In this document: positions 13,301 to 44,110 of the stretch, one piece after another | Layout: every line of letters begins with the position of its first letter | How positions within the stretch are numbered: the first letter of the stretch is position 1 | Assembly: GCF_000003815.2 (NCBI RefSeq) | Contig: NC_049979.1 | Span: forward strand, 13,083,560 to 13,147,559 | Length of the DNA stretch: 64,000 nucleotides | DNA from: Branchiostoma floridae | Lineage: Eukaryota > Chordata > Leptocardii > Amphioxiformes > Branchiostomatidae | Direction of reading: 5' to 3' | Made by a program: the position numbers and the translations under genes | The notes under the pieces: generated by a model | The model's input: only the letters and a program-made list of their open reading frames with translations | Database searches by the model: none | What the model was told of the DNA's origin: nothing

Positions 13301-13933
13301 CAATATCAAGAGGGTACCTCAGCGTATGTTACTTCAAAATGCCTCGATCATATCGCCACGCTTGGTCTGCCTATTAATAATAAACTTCGAGACAACACCA
13401 AATCAGTAAATAGAAGTGAAAGGGTGCCATCCACTCATGTGACGGTCTGCTATTGGATGCACTTTTGTAATAGAACAAAAACAGCAGCAGCAGCAATTTT
13501 AGATAAACGATGGTTCTAACTTTGTTCTAACACTTGTTTAGGGTGTGCATTGGGAATTACGTTATCAAGCACGCAGTCAACACACGCTCATTATCTTCTG
13601 TCAGTGTTATAGTTTATTCACACAAAAATCAACTTGAATATCTTAAATCCTGGTATTTTCTCTCTTCCCAGCTATGGAGGCGTGTATGGCACTTGCAGCT
13701 ACTACCAGAACTCGTTTGGATACCGGAATGGTGACAACGACGGCCTGCCGTTCCACACCTTCATGACGGCGGCGCAGATCTCCCTGTGGGCGCTGTTCGG
13801 GGTGTGTGTGGTCCTCACGGGGCTCACCGCCCTGCGGATGAGGCTAAACTCCCGGGAGGGCAGACCCACAACCCTTCCCAAGATGCCATGGAAGGGGGCG
13901 GGCAATGATGAGATGACGTCACCGGTAATCTAG
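7307..13933 (+). CDS. TMEM179B: TMEM179/TMEM179B-family four-pass membrane protein
   Basis: Three exons, 7307-7596, 13121-13246 and 13672-13933, join in phase to give 225 residues, close to the ~220-230 of vertebrate TMEM179/TMEM179B. Predicted membrane segments are about residues 6-30, 67-89, 101-126 and 172-193. The NFHGCCILY stretch after the first segment matches the conserved F-x-G-x-C-x-L-(Y/F) of the family. Other lumenal cysteines lie before segment 2 (KCSSNSNC) and in the last loop (GTCSYY). The C-terminal tail is cytosolic, basic and proline-containing, and ends SPVI. ATG 7307 begins MADFLLLAK directly before segment 1. Family function is poorly known. Intron 1 is 5.5 kb because it holds the foldback transposon. 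The sequence could equally be the common ancestor of TMEM179 and TMEM179B, so the symbol is tentative. Confidence 0.75.
7878..8030. repeat. Left palindromic modules (GAATTCCACAGCTGTG)
   Basis: Four copies of a module built on GATGAATTCCACAGCTGTG lie head to tail, separated by ATATTCATCA-type linkers. The complete module is a 28-bp perfect palindrome centred on CAGCTG; some copies lose one half. The right arm (12800-12930) carries the matching set. Confidence 0.85.
8031..9196 (+). repeat. Left array: 18 units of 64 bp
   Basis: GATTCATCGATC recurs at 8031, 8095, 8159 and so on to 9183, exactly every 64 bases, with few substitutions (Ctt/Cta, ACTGG/ACCGG, GTGA/GTGG). Each unit contains GATTCATC and GATGAATC eight bases apart, able to form a hairpin, plus a GGCGATCGGCC near-palindrome. 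The array is homogeneous, which implies recent unequal exchange or conversion. Confidence 0.95.
9351..9455 (+). repeat. Inner inverted repeat, left copy
   Basis: About 100 bases here (from 'atcactcaaatcttt' to 'gaagatttttgttc') reappear as the reverse complement at about 11242-11345 with only a few changes. This nests a second stem inside the foldback element. Confidence 0.85.
9887..10070. other. Assembly gap (184 N)
   Basis: Run of N inside the foldback element. Open frames crossing it are meaningless. Confidence 0.99.
10230..10860 (+). mobile_element. Degraded non-LTR retrotransposon fragment (CR1/L2-like linker region)
   Basis: With a few stops and frame changes the plus strand reads KYIWDDNSKLKFTEAL, then KPWFNHSCASLKHKIKQL, then LKLYKKKIK and NPEECLTHFKTF. 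This order (K-Y-x-W-x-x-x-S-x-x-x-F, then K-P-W-F-x-x-x-C-x-x-L, then Y-K-x-x-L/I-K) is typical of the segment between the endonuclease and reverse transcriptase of CR1/L2-type LINEs. No intact reverse transcriptase follows. It is a dead fragment captured in the foldback element. Confidence 0.6.
11242..11345 (-). repeat. Inner inverted repeat, right copy
   Basis: Reverse complement of 9351-9455. Immediately before it, 'gtcacatgctgaacaaaaatcttcagcatgtgac' forms a small local hairpin. Confidence 0.85.
11575..11650 (+). repeat. Dispersed repeat shared with 21029-21085
   Basis: 'gtacaggaacgtgtccac' followed by 'aggaatgctagttcac' and 'ggtaatgtttggaatgtta' is closely matched at 21029-21085. The two places are otherwise unrelated, so this is an interspersed repeat of unknown class. 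Confidence 0.6.
11717..12006. other. Assembly gap (290 N)
   Basis: Run of N in the foldback element just before its right arm. Confidence 0.99.
12236..12790 (-). repeat. Right array: 8 inverted 64-bp units
   Basis: GATCGATGAATC recurs at 12264, 12328 and so on to 12776, every 64 bases. It is the reverse complement of the left array, and the outermost unit toward the interior is decayed. The right array is less than half as long as the left (8 versus 18 units). Confidence 0.95.
12795..12930. repeat. Right palindromic modules
   Basis: Four copies of CACAGCTGTGGAATTCATC alternate with TAAGTGATGAATAT linkers, mirroring 7878-8030. Confidence 0.85.
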
Positions 13934-15292
13934 CCCACCTTGGCCTAGTAGTCGAAATTATCCCCAGGCGAAAGTGGGAGAGTTCAAGCTGCCAGGACTC
14001 ATCCCTTTTTTGTGACCGAGAATTTTACACCAGACTAGGGCACTAATAATTCGTATAATATAAAAAGGTATATCATAGAAATTCTGTCCATTGTATATGA
14101 CATTTTCACCAAAAGACCTGGCGCAATACATCTGTGCATATACATGTATGTATATGTTTTTCTATGATGGAGAGGCCAGCTTTGCATGAGATTGTCTTCT
14201 TTTACAATTGTAAATAAACAGTATGACATTCTTCCAATGGCTTCATGTAAGATGGCTTTAACTAGCAACTTTCCAGAACATTATGCGCATACGGCATCCT
14301 ATGGATGTCTGGTCAACATTGCATCAGGAAAACGTGTTTCCTATAGTTTTTTTTTCTTTGAACACGCTTGAATGGAACCTATACAATTATCCATAGGTGA
14401 ACAAGACGTTTAATGCCTAACACACTGCTGATGACATTATATTACGTTCCGGGAACGTGCTAATGTAACACGTATGCTTCTTCTTTCTTATGACATATTT
14501 GTGTCGTAAAAGAGTGGGAAGCAGGAGCATAAAGTTTCGTTGCACCAATATCATATTGAGGTCAGCATATAAATATTTTTTCCACATCATTGAATTAAGA
14601 TTGTCTTAAAATTTCCAAGCTGTTAATAAATGGTATTTTGCAAATTGTGGATGGGTATTGTCCTTGATTGATTTAGTTTGTTAGTCCATGTATGCTTTAC
14701 ATAAAGTTATGTCTTTCGTATTTCTGAATTAAGGGAACAACACAAAAGCAACACAAAAACAACACAAAAATGATACAGAATATATTACACGATATGTAGT
14801 CTGCGGATTGGTTGACGTGGTTTGTACAAGGAGGTTTCGGCAATTTGCTTGTTGTTGCGTTGAACGCCAGGTTGTAATGTTGACTAATCTTGTAGTGACT
14901 CCTGACTTGTCAGCTTCCTCATGTGTTTACATCGTTGCACCATGATTCATAAACACCAACATGACAGATCCACCGTAATTGCACACTCGAATCTCATTCC
15001 TTATTGCAAGAAAGCACACGAGTGCTATACACAGAAACTAAACGTATGTAACTGTTATTATGCCCTTTCAGAAGCATATAGAACTCTTGAATGTTCCAAA
15101 CTAATGATTGATGGAGGAAATGTGAGTCCATGCTTACAGCCATAGCCTTTATTTCAGAAGAATGACGCGTATCGAGTGACCCGTGACGAACTTGACGCTA
15201 TGTAGGAACACTCCGGCCGGTGTACTCCAGTGGACTTCCCACAACACTCCGCCCAACATTCCCTCTCCCGACACACGCTCGGCACCGGCGAG
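13934..15292. other. Intergenic: 3' end of the TMEM179-family gene and upstream of ligase 1
   Basis: AATAAA at 14213-14218 is a plausible polyadenylation signal 280 bases after the stop; another lies near 14627. No coding exon, repeat array or TATA box stands out in the rest. Confidence 0.5.
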
Positions 15293-20488
<5,196 letters not shown>

Positions 20489-22438
20489 CTCTTGGTGTTA
20501 CGTTGGAAGAACCTACTTAAGCTTAGCTTGTCCAGCTTATTCTCTCTGCAAACCTTATGACAGCTCATAGGTAATAGGTTAACACATTGAAGATCGCTTT
20601 GTTACTAAAAGAAAGTGCTTTTGAAAACAGGCTGGGATTTCGGCTTACTGAAAAGAGGCATTTCTAAATTGTATTCTTGTAATTGTACCTAGAGAGTACT
20701 ACCACAGAGGCTAGACGTACCTGTAGCACAGGTTATCTGAGGTGAACCCATCGTGGGTAAGTGGGTAATACAGGCTCACTAAGTGCATTCGCTTAGAAAA
20801 CTGAGACGGTTGGCTACAGATGGTCTAGTCGTAGACATTGCATAATCACATTTTGTGTGGTGTTTTAGTACAAAACACTTTCTTTTAACTCTTAAAGTCA
20901 GACATATTTTGTACAAGTTAATGTTTGTACATAGTACATTATTGATAGAAATATGTATTAAGCTGCTCAGCCATTCTTCGTTAAAAATGGTATAGTGTTG
21001 TGTGCAGTCTGCAAGAATTATAGGAATTGTACAGGAACTATGTCCACAGGAATGCTAGTCCACAGGAATGTTTGGAACGTTAGTCCCCAGGAACTGTAGA
21101 AATTGGGTCATCGGTCAATATTGGATAGCAAGGTTAGCATCAATAAAATGGCAAATTAAGAATATTAATGACTAGGCTGCAGAACCAGCAGGAAAAGATC
21201 TTTTTGACGGGAACTTCCAGTCGATTCCCGGTTTGAGTTTTCTAAAATATTAATGTTCACCCCAGAGACCATCGTCGCCATGGCAAAACATTTTATTACC
21301 AGTCTTTTTAGCTATTTCTCGATGCAATTGTCATCGCAGTTGTAGTGGACGGTACGAAGGTCACTGTCCTTTTTTTGTGTCAATAAAGCTTCAACAATGT
21401 AAGCTTTTGATGGACTTTTACTTATGTAAAAAGCTTATGATAGTCTGGAGAAGTAAAATTTTATGATAGTAACGTCAACAGCCAGGGAACAAACGTGCGC
21501 GGCTTCACATTCCCTAAGTTAGAATGATTTGTACTTGTAGTTTTCTTGCTGATTTACAGCAGCATTGAATTGCAATACTAAATTCGTCCTTGTTCCCGCG
21601 TGCAATATCACCAGCTGCCGTAACATGGCCCGAGGGCCACTCACTCGGGGGTTACGGGTTACATTGTGATAACATCTCTTCTACCTTTAATAGTAGTAAG
21701 AAGCAACAACCTGACTCACCGTGAGCAAGGAGAGTGAAGACTAAACGCAGCCGAAGCTGTGGCTGCAAAAGCTACTCGGTAACAGGCTCATTCCCTACCT
21801 ACCCCCGTGTCGATACACTGTAGGATTTTGATCCACTCACACCGAGACGGACCCCTACTCTCATTCTATTCTATTCTATCCTATCCTATTATTCCTATCC
21901 TATGCTTGTGTGGATGGAAACGTCTAAAACACTACTCAATGTTGATCAGTCATTTTCATGATACTATACAACTGAATGCCTCCGTCTGCACGAGAATTCT
22001 GCACCAGATGAGAGAAATGAGCAAGCCTCTGTGTGTTTACATATGTTCATGTTACTGTCCTTTTTTTTCGTTCTTATTGATCTGTTTTAGACCCAGCATT
22101 CAAAAGTGTCCAACCGTATCAAAGATTATGGAACAAGTTGAACTGTAATTTTCAACACAAAAATTGGACTTTGTGCTATAGTGTACAAAGATAATATCAC
22201 AATACATTACCATGTCATAGATTAGGCCTGCTGGCGTGGACAGGTACCGTACATGTATGTACCCGATCGCGTGGAACCACCACGCCCCCATTCAGGTGCA
22301 GAATAACGCATGTGCAGTGACCCCAAACCAGTCCCCAAAACACCTCCGAAAAGCCGCTGCTGCCAGCGTGTCACGCAGGTATTAATAGACTGTCCCCTGT
22401 AAGAATCTCTCTCCAGCCAACTTGCTGCCTTCCCAAAC
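20489..22438. other. Intergenic between the two ligase genes
   Basis: Contains the 3' UTR of copy 1 (AATAAA at 21382-21387), the dispersed repeat at 21029-21085, and a short CTATT/CTATC microsatellite at about 21864-21905. No exon was recognised. The promoter of copy 2 should lie in the last few hundred bases; no TATA box is obvious. Confidence 0.5.
21864..21905. repeat. (CTATY)n short tandem repeat
   Basis: Pentanucleotide repeats CTATT then CTATC, about eight units. Confidence 0.8.
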
Positions 22439-25400
22439 ATGTCGATCATCAAGAGTCCTCACCCTGACATCGCCATTCCTGACGACGTGTCGCTTGTAGA
22501 CCACGTCACCAAAGACTTTGACACATTCGGGGACAGGGTTGCGCTGGTGAGTACAGATCTGAACTGTTTACTGTTGAAAGTAGATACGACAGGCGCTCTG
22601 GTTAAAGTTGGGTTCGGAGTGGGCTACTGAATATCTGACCTATTTGACCTGTTCAGATCTTAGAACATTAAAGGTTCCTTGTTTGCTCAGATCGTACTGA
22701 GTAAGACAAAGGCCAGATTGGGGTTTAACATTCACTGAATTACTGGTAACGCATTCCTGAGACTCAGTGAAACAGATGAAGGACACCCTCAAGGTCAGTA
22801 GCACCTCCTTACTCCAGACTGCTGGAGTGTAAATATACACGACTCTTCAGCTGCGACCTAATACCATATGCTTTAAACCCCGGAGTTTACTCGGCGGATC
22901 CACTGTTGATCTCGCATTTTTCGTACAAAACGCGTCTAAACGCACAAATGTATCGACTGCATGAGCTAAATTACCGCCAGGCTAATCAGTAATCTCTGTT
23001 ATTCACGTAATTGAGCACATAGTTGCCGAGCGGGTTTCATGTTGCTCTAGTCAATAGGATTCACGCATTCAATAGGAAACGCACCCAGAAATCTGGGTTA
23101 AGAATGGCAAGGGCGGAGAGCAGAGGGCGGAGAGCGTGTAAAAGAGATAAGCCATTTATGGGTTGCTGCGGCGTGCAACTTTTGTAACTGTTTCTTGACA
23201 GGGTCGCACCACACTCTTCAATTCCAAGCTTCGAAGTACGACCTGAAATTCTGTTCAAGCTGATGCGGTTCAATTATACTGAAAGCGACATGTGTAGTTG
23301 CTTGTAAAATGTCTGCTCGAGATATCAACGTGTCAAACTAAACAAATCATCGCAAAACTGGTAGAAAATATTGTGAAGAATCATTTCGTAGCTTTTTTTT
23401 TTGCATGGGATATTTTGTTGCACTGCTGGTTTCTGTTATCAGTGTAAGTAAGATAGCGTTGATAAGAATGCCAAGGGGCCCAACATTTGTGAATGTCTGG
23501 AACTTACTGGTTGTCAAGTCGGGTTGGGTCAAGACTAGACCGAGGACTGTAGCAAGGTTTTGGCGGCAGTGCGGTCAGAAATGTTTATGCCCTTTTAAAT
23601 TCACGCATCCTAGTGTATGGCATTTCGTCTGCCGGAAAATGATTTCAATTTTTTAGAACTGATCCAAACGCGATTTCTTAAACCACATGTAAGAAATGAA
23701 ATGATCAGTACCCAAGCTGGAATGTCGAGTTACCGAGGACCATCGAGACTGCCTCAAGTCACGTCAATGATTCTGTGATAGACTCCAGTTGAGATGCATG
23801 GTTGTAAAACACCTGACACGCCTAAAACACGACAGGACGGAAAGCACTGCATACAGAAAACGTATGTTCGGGAAGTTATACAAAGCTCTCGCGGCTTTGG
23901 ACTCAGTAAATCTGGATTTAAAAGAGTTCAGTCATGGCTCATGAGGACAAACTACGACGCCATACATACAAGCATGACAGGAAGTTTAAACTAAAGGTAA
24001 AGTTTTGATTACTGGCTTTTCTATTTGCCTATCTCAGGAAAGATTTATACCCAAGCAGATCAGTTTTTTTTTGTGTGTTTTTAAGGTCGACGGCCCCACG
24101 GGACGATCTTACACGTTCTCGCAGCTGAAGAAACTTATCCGTGTGTGCGGCAGCGCCCTCACGCGGCTAGGCTTCAAACAGCATGACGTGTTCGCCATTT
24201 ACAGCCCCAACCTGCCGGAGTTTGCCATCATTTTCTTCGGAGTCATCGGGATTGGAGGCACCGTGACGACGGTCAATCCTCTGTACACTGCAGGTGTGTC
24301 TCTCTGTCCTTAAGCAACTCTGACTGCGTGTGTGCAATTCCTTCACAATAAATGTATCCAATGTAAATCTCCTACTGAATTTTTTTTAGCTTGACGGTAA
24401 ATGAACTCAGTTTGCGTTAATGATTATTTCTCATCATCCCAACGTGAGCTTTTGCACTGTATCTCACCATTCAGATGAGCTCGCACATCAGCTGGAGATG
24501 TCTGGAGCGTCATACGTCATCACCATCGGCATGTTCGCCGACAAGGCTAAACAGGCCAAGGACAAGTGCGACAAGATCAAGGTCAGGAGACGTCTGGCGG
24601 CAAAACACACCAACTGTATCAAGCGTTTCTAATTTCAGTGTGAAGTACCAGAGTTCATATTAAGAACTGTCAAAGTAGATGTACAGGTAAAAATGTATCG
24701 CGCTAAACTGGTATGGACCAGGTGCTTGTGGATGTGGTTTACACCTTTACCTTAAGATCACTTACCACTTGAAATCAGCAAATATGTAAGACTCATGTTT
24801 TACCTATAACGAAGTTCTTTAAAAAAACAAGTACATGTATCTGCCCGATCATCAGGACGTGTATGTATTCGGTGAGGCTGAGGGCTGCACGCCGTTCTCC
24901 AGCCTCCTGCGGGACGACGGCTCGGCCTTCCCGGCGGACGTGCAGATCAACCCGCGGGAGGACGTGGCGGTGTTACCGTACTCCAGCGGCACCACGGGGC
25001 TGCCCAAGGGCGTCATGCTCACACACTACAACTTCATAGCCAACCTGGAGCAAATGAGGTAAGTTTTTTTTTTTTAAAGAAATGTTTTGTTAAGCCGGCC
25101 ACGCGAGTATCAAAATATGATGAGGATGGAATAGTGAGCTGAGAGAAGCTAGTTAGGTGACGAGAGCACGATCTGGTTGGTGGCAGTTTGGTTTTTTTTT
25201 TCAACAGGAGAAATAGGAAAAAAAGATATGTATGTGGACATGTCGGCATAAGAAGTGCGAATTTTGCTGTATTTTGTCAGACAAGATGGATCTATAGCAG
25301 CAGTTGCAAACCCGAGCCTTCTGGGACTTCTGCCCTTCTTCCACATCTACGGCATGTCCGTCATCCTGGCCGGCTCGCTGCTGGTGGGGGCAAACGTTGT

Positions 25401-28400
25401 CGTCCTCCCCAAGTTTGACCAGGAGCTGTTCCTGAAGTGCATCCAAGACTATAAGGTACACTTACAGACTTTCTGTCTAACAAAGGAAGAAAACCTCAAA
25501 TAGCAAGATGTCATCGGGCAAGATTTCGAGTACTTGTATTTTTTCGCCACTTCATGCATCCATGTGTTGCTATGTGATAAATTCATTCAAAGGACTTGCT
25601 TTGAATTTCAGTGTAAATGATAACTCATAGCAATGCTAGACAACCGTTTGTGTTTTGCGCCTTTCCAGGTGACGCACGTGCACCTGGTTCCTCCCATCGC
25701 TCTGTTTCTGGCCAAACATCCGATGGTGGACAAGTACGACTTTTCCCACGTCCAGGAGCTATTCTGTGGAGCTGCGCCGATGGGCAAAGAACTGAGCGAT
25801 GCTGTCAGGAACCGACTGAATGTACCATCTATCAGACAAGGTCGGCTATAGTCGGCTAAAGATATTTTCTCACAAACTTGAGGTGTTAAGACCTAAGGAC
25901 ACAGAAAAGCTGTTTGGTTTATGTTTTTCATGCCAAATTCGAATGCAATGCTTTGTTTTGACCAGGTTTTGGCATGACGGAGACAAGTCCAGTGACGCAT
26001 GTGGTGAAGATGGGAGAGAGTAAGCCTGGGTCCGTCGGGGTTCCCATTGGTAACACAGAAATGAAGGCAAGTCCGTGAAGCTGTTAAAAAAGACAAGGAA
26101 TAAGTCTCAATGGCACATTGTGTCGACACACACATTCCACCACCTTTACTTGTATAATGGGGGAATCGTTGTTACCGTTATCATCTTTAATCATCATTTT
26201 ATCATCATTCAGCTTTAAAGTGATTTGTGGTGTCGTATAGACTTGTATGTCTTGTGTTAAAACATCAGAATCGATTGACCTCTATCATCGAACAACGAAG
26301 GAACTCTATCATGAGATATTCATTGACCTCGTTGACCACAATTGACCTCTCTGTGACATATGTAATTACTGGTGTTGTGACCCACACATTGAACACATAG
26401 ACACTGATTGATCTTGATTCGATGAGTCTTGCCTCGATCAGTAAATAACCATTGGTGTCATATATGATAACTATATTGACTTCTACATTACTTGATCTCA
26501 CGCGACTAAGAGTGCCATTGTTTTGGTTGTGACACTCGTCCTGTTCTTTCCTCCTGACGTGAAGGTCGTGGATGTCGAGTCCGGTAAGCTGCTGGGCGAG
26601 GGTGAAGACGGTGAGCTGTGTGTGCGGGGTCCTCAGGTGATGAAGGGTTATCTGAACAACCCGGAGGCCACGGCCAACACCATCAAGGACGGCTGGCTGC
26701 ACACAGGTATAACAACACTCCTGTATGAGCTAACCATTAAGGTCAAATAGACAAACTTCTATCTATAGAAAGCGCCAGACATGTTTGCACTAAGACGGCA
26801 TCCGTTACTGGTTTGTAGATTGAGCTCTCTCACAATGCTTAACGTTAACACTATCAATAAAGTTTAGCTTTTACTTGAATTGTGTTGGATATCCACATAC
26901 CTGTACATCACAGGGGATATCGGCCACTACGACAGTGAGTGCAACTTCTACGTGGTGGACAGGCTGAAAGAGCTGATCAAGTACAAGGGCTACCAGGTAT
27001 GAATTTTGTCCGTTTGAATTTACGAAAGGTGCCTGGAACTGTTGTGCTCATTATAGATATTGACAATAAACATGAAGCCATCGGAGGAAAGGCATCGAAA
27101 AGTATATTGGAGTTGGCGTTGTGTACATTGTATCTGGTCTAGTTTACGGTAAGAGACAAGTAACATTATTAAGCAATACTAAAACTAGAGAGCGGGAATG
27201 CACCATGGCTCTTGTATCCACTAATACTTACCTTGTCTTGTAACCGGAAGGTGCCTCCTGCGGAGTTGGAGGCCCTCCTCCTGTCTGAACCACGTGTGCA
27301 GGACGCGGCAGTGATCGGGGTACCTGACCTGGAGGCAGGGGAGCTGCCTAAAGCCTACGTCGTCAAGAAGGCAGACTCAGATGTCACAGAGGAAGATATC
27401 AAGCAATTCATCGCCGGTACGAAGAGACATTTTCATTTCTTTGTAAAACCCCACAATGGTGTTCTTTGACGGTGCAGCTTAACTTTTTAAGTTACAGTTG
27501 AATGCTTGATGGACTTCAGTTAGAAGCTAGTAGATTTCGCTTCTGGTAATATGTCCACATACATCAGGGTATATGATTATTCCACAGAAACCTTCACATG
27601 TGTTGTATGTTCTCCATAGACTTTTCTAAAACCAAGCTTTGAATCAATGTTCCACATGATGTCAATGGTCCATCCCGCAATGGGTACCAGTTGTGGTGTC
27701 CTGGAAAAATGTAATATCACTGTGTAATGCCTAGATTACACATAGCCGAATTTCGCTCCCGACTCTCTCCCGACTATGGTTTAGGAGTAATTCGGGAGCT
27801 AGTCGGCTGTAGTCGGCTGGCGTTCTGCTCAGTCGGCTGGCGTTCGGCTGGCGTTCTGCTCAGTCGGCTTGTGTTCGGCTGCTCCATCCGAATGTTTTGA
27901 AATGTTCAAAACATTCGGCTCTGAACGGCAACTCTGGAATGGGTCGGTTGGTGGTCGGCACGGTCGGCTAGTGTTCGGTTGGTGTTCGGGAGTAAGTCAG
28001 CAGTCAAATTAAATCTTAATCACGCCAAAAAACACTGCTGACTTACTCCCAGCTTGTTTCCAACTTACCAATGATTCACCCCAAGACCGTAGACAAATCT
28101 CTGCTAACTCATTCCCAAGCAAAAAGACTATTGCCAGGACGTAGACGAATCACCCCCGAACTTCACACGACTGAAATCCAGCCCCAAACAAAAAGAACCA
28201 TAAATGCCGCATTGGAGCTATTTGTGATCCAAATTTGATCTCTTGGTGATGTTTACAAAATAGAAGAAAGGATAATCTTGATTAAAAACGAAAATAACCA
28301 CTCTTTTGAAAATCGCTGATTATGTCCATTTCAAGTCGAGAGAGGGTCGGCAATCAGTTGGGGATCAGTCAGGAGTGATTCGACAATCTGCGGCTAGAGG

Positions 28401-28916
28401 TCGGCATGGTAGGGAATAGGTTTGACAGCATTCGGGACATAGTCAAGAGCAAGTCATTTACTGGTCGGGAGATGTTCGTGACATGTTCGGCGCTAGAAAA
28501 ATAGGCGTGGCCTAAACTGGTCAGACTACTCCCGAACTACTGCCGACTTGGGTCGGCTGAGAGTCGGCTAGTGTTCGGGAGCCAAAGTCGGCTATGTGTA
28601 ACCTAGGCATAAACTAGGTACTCCCCGGAGAGGAGATAGGCGCCGCCAGGGGACTAAAATGCCTATTGATACAGCACAACATGTTGTGCTGCCCCTACGG
28701 CTAATCAATCAACCTACGGCTGATTGAAAGGATATGGGACGAACGAACGAACGAAACTAGGTACTTCAATCTTCATTTTGTTCCACAGGGAAAGTTGCTC
28801 CGTACAAGAAGCTCCGGTTTGTGGAGTTCACGGACCAGATCCCCAAGTCGGCCAGCGGGAAGATCCTGCGGAGGGTGCTGAAGCAGAAGGAGGTCGAGCG
28901 GCAGAAGAAGGACTAA
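22439..28916 (+). CDS. Acyl-CoA synthetase, 4-coumarate-CoA ligase/luciferase-like (tandem copy 2)
   Basis: Eleven exons: 22439-22546, 24086-24293, 24475-24581, 24856-25058, 25281-25455, 25669-25840, 25966-26066, 26565-26706, 26914-26996, 27251-27416 and 28789-28916. Every exon has the same length and phase as its counterpart in copy 1, giving 530 residues. All core motifs are present: [37 protein letters not shown] and [11 protein letters not shown]. Exon 7 ends at a GC donor (AAG then GCAAGT), which keeps the 101-bp length of copy 1. The tail is RQKKD, again without a peroxisomal signal. Exons 2, 4, 8 and 11 are nearly identical in DNA to copy 1, while 3, 5, 6, 7, 9 and 10 differ at many silent sites. 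Exon 5 starts differently ([12 protein letters not shown] versus QKSLSLDPNTDV), just before the substrate-side HIYG motif. Intron 10 carries an 882-bp transposon. Confidence 0.9.
27728..28609. mobile_element. 882-bp non-autonomous DNA transposon, TIR with TAA duplication
   Basis: The left end TGCCTAGATTACACATAGCC and inverted right end TGCCTAGGTTACACATAGCC differ at one base; similarity continues inward (GCTCCCGA). The flanks are TAA at 27725-27727 and 28610-28612, a candidate 3-bp target duplication as in PIF/Harbinger-type elements. Both arms are rich in GTCGGCT/GTTCGGCTGGC words. There is no transposase frame. It sits in intron 10 of ligase copy 2; copy 1 has only ~240 bp there. Confidence 0.75.
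28672..28691. repeat. 20-bp perfect palindrome
   Basis: CAGCACAACATGTTGTGCTG reads the same on both strands. It is intronic, just before the last exon of ligase copy 2, within what looks like another dispersed repeat that ends in ACGAACGAACG. Confidence 0.8.
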
Positions 28917-29800
28917 ACTCTGACATATGGAAGTCTAGTTTGTAGAAAATCTAGTTTATCTTGTGCTCCGGCACATTCAGGGATAAGCATGGTGGCAGAC
29001 GTTGTATGATGTATAGTCCTAACCGTACACGGTTCTTGGTAGAAGGGGTGAGGTCGGTGTCGAGACAGCTGATTAATGAGCAATCCGGTCACAAACCAGT
29101 CTATGCAATAATGAAGCATCGCGACATATCTTACAGATCATATTTACTTCAATATTGTGATACATGGCAAATGTTGGTCCAAAAACTGTGTCAATGTTTC
29201 TAAAGAAATCCAGACATGTGTCCTTGAAGAAAGTTATGAAAGCAAACAAACAAACAAAATCCATACATATCGTTTTAACTTCTTTATTAAGACGCCAACA
29301 AATGACAATAAATGCTTAATTGCCATAATTTGAAAGAAAACTTGAATAGATCTTATAAAACCAACATCAATCGATCACCTTTTGATAGGAAATATACAAC
29401 ACTTGTTACCGATGTTCCTAGGGTACTTGCACTCTAATTATTTATCCCATGTTTTTATTTTGAATTAATACAATCTTTTCTCTTGGGGTTGGTTGCTATC
29501 GTTTTTAAAGGTGATTATCATACTAAGTGATGTTAAAACAGAAAAGATATTACATGTGTACTTTGTTTCAAATAAACGTAAATGCATTCTCTTTTAGATA
29601 TCTGTTCTCTGTTTTTACATAAGTATAATTACAATTTATATATAAGACATTAATCATTTTACAATGTATTCATTTGTAACTAACAGGTGGTTTGTCACCT
29701 AGTCCGCAGATCCACAGGGAATTAATTATTTACTTCTTTGGAACCTGTGACCTAACCAGCACATACACCAGTGTGGATTACTGAAAGGGTTATTGTTGCA
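28917..29800. other. Convergent 3' intergenic region
   Basis: Ligase copy 2 (plus) and the minus-strand lectin end tail to tail here. Plus-strand AATAAA at 29307-29312 could serve the ligase, and minus-strand signals (TTTATT read on plus) near 29282 could serve the lectin. No other gene was seen. Confidence 0.5.
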
Positions 29801-43586
<13,786 letters not shown>

Positions 43587-43794
43587 CTTTGGAAATCCTA
43601 TAACAGATTCTGTATCAGATATCGGAATGGTTCAAGGCAGCACTTTGCCTTTACAGTAGTGGTACTGTACTACGTCTACTGCAGTTGAACTTGACATTAA
43701 TACACGTGAGAGAGCATGCTGTAGGTAGTCTAATTGAGTTTTCTACGGCATTATTAACTTTAAAAAAACGTCTAAGAGTAACTTAGAACTTACC

Positions 43795-44110
43795 TTTCTA
43801 TATTAACTATTTCTCAAAACAAAAAGAGAGCAACAAGGGAGCGTGTGTTCACAACCCAGAGCCGGTGGCGATTGAAGATTTGCCCTGATTCACTCCTCCT
43901 TATCTGCCGATAACGGGCTCAGGCCAGGAAATCAGGTGACGTGATATTCGTCATACCGAGGGTCATACCGATAAGAAGTTTAGTAGTCAGCAGGAAGTAA
44001 CAACAGCCACCAGTCCTGTTCTTTGTATTGACTCAGCCCCCCTTAGGAATAAGGGTGGGTCTTAAGGCGGGACTTGGTACCGTATATATTTCGGGTGTCT
44101 CAGAAACCAA
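43795..44110. promoter_or_regulatory. Candidate bidirectional promoter of the two lectin genes
   Basis: The minus-strand untranslated exon (donor at 43794) and the plus-strand untranslated exon (donor after 44283) face away from each other across only a few hundred bases. GATA cores occur at 43899-43904 (CTTATC), 43909-43914 (GATAAC) and 43970-43975 (GATAAG), with a TGACG core near 43938. Plus-strand TATATAT lies at 44083-44089. Start sites are inferred. Confidence 0.55.
44083..44089 (+). promoter_or_regulatory. TATA-like box of the plus-strand lectin gene
   Basis: TATATAT within 'accgtatatatttcggg', about 25-30 bases before the likely start of the untranslated exon. Confidence 0.5.

Noticed and set aside
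26265-26702. 145-residue minus-strand frame in ligase copy 2
   Set aside because: Partly antisense to exon 8 and partly intronic; no recognisable motif.
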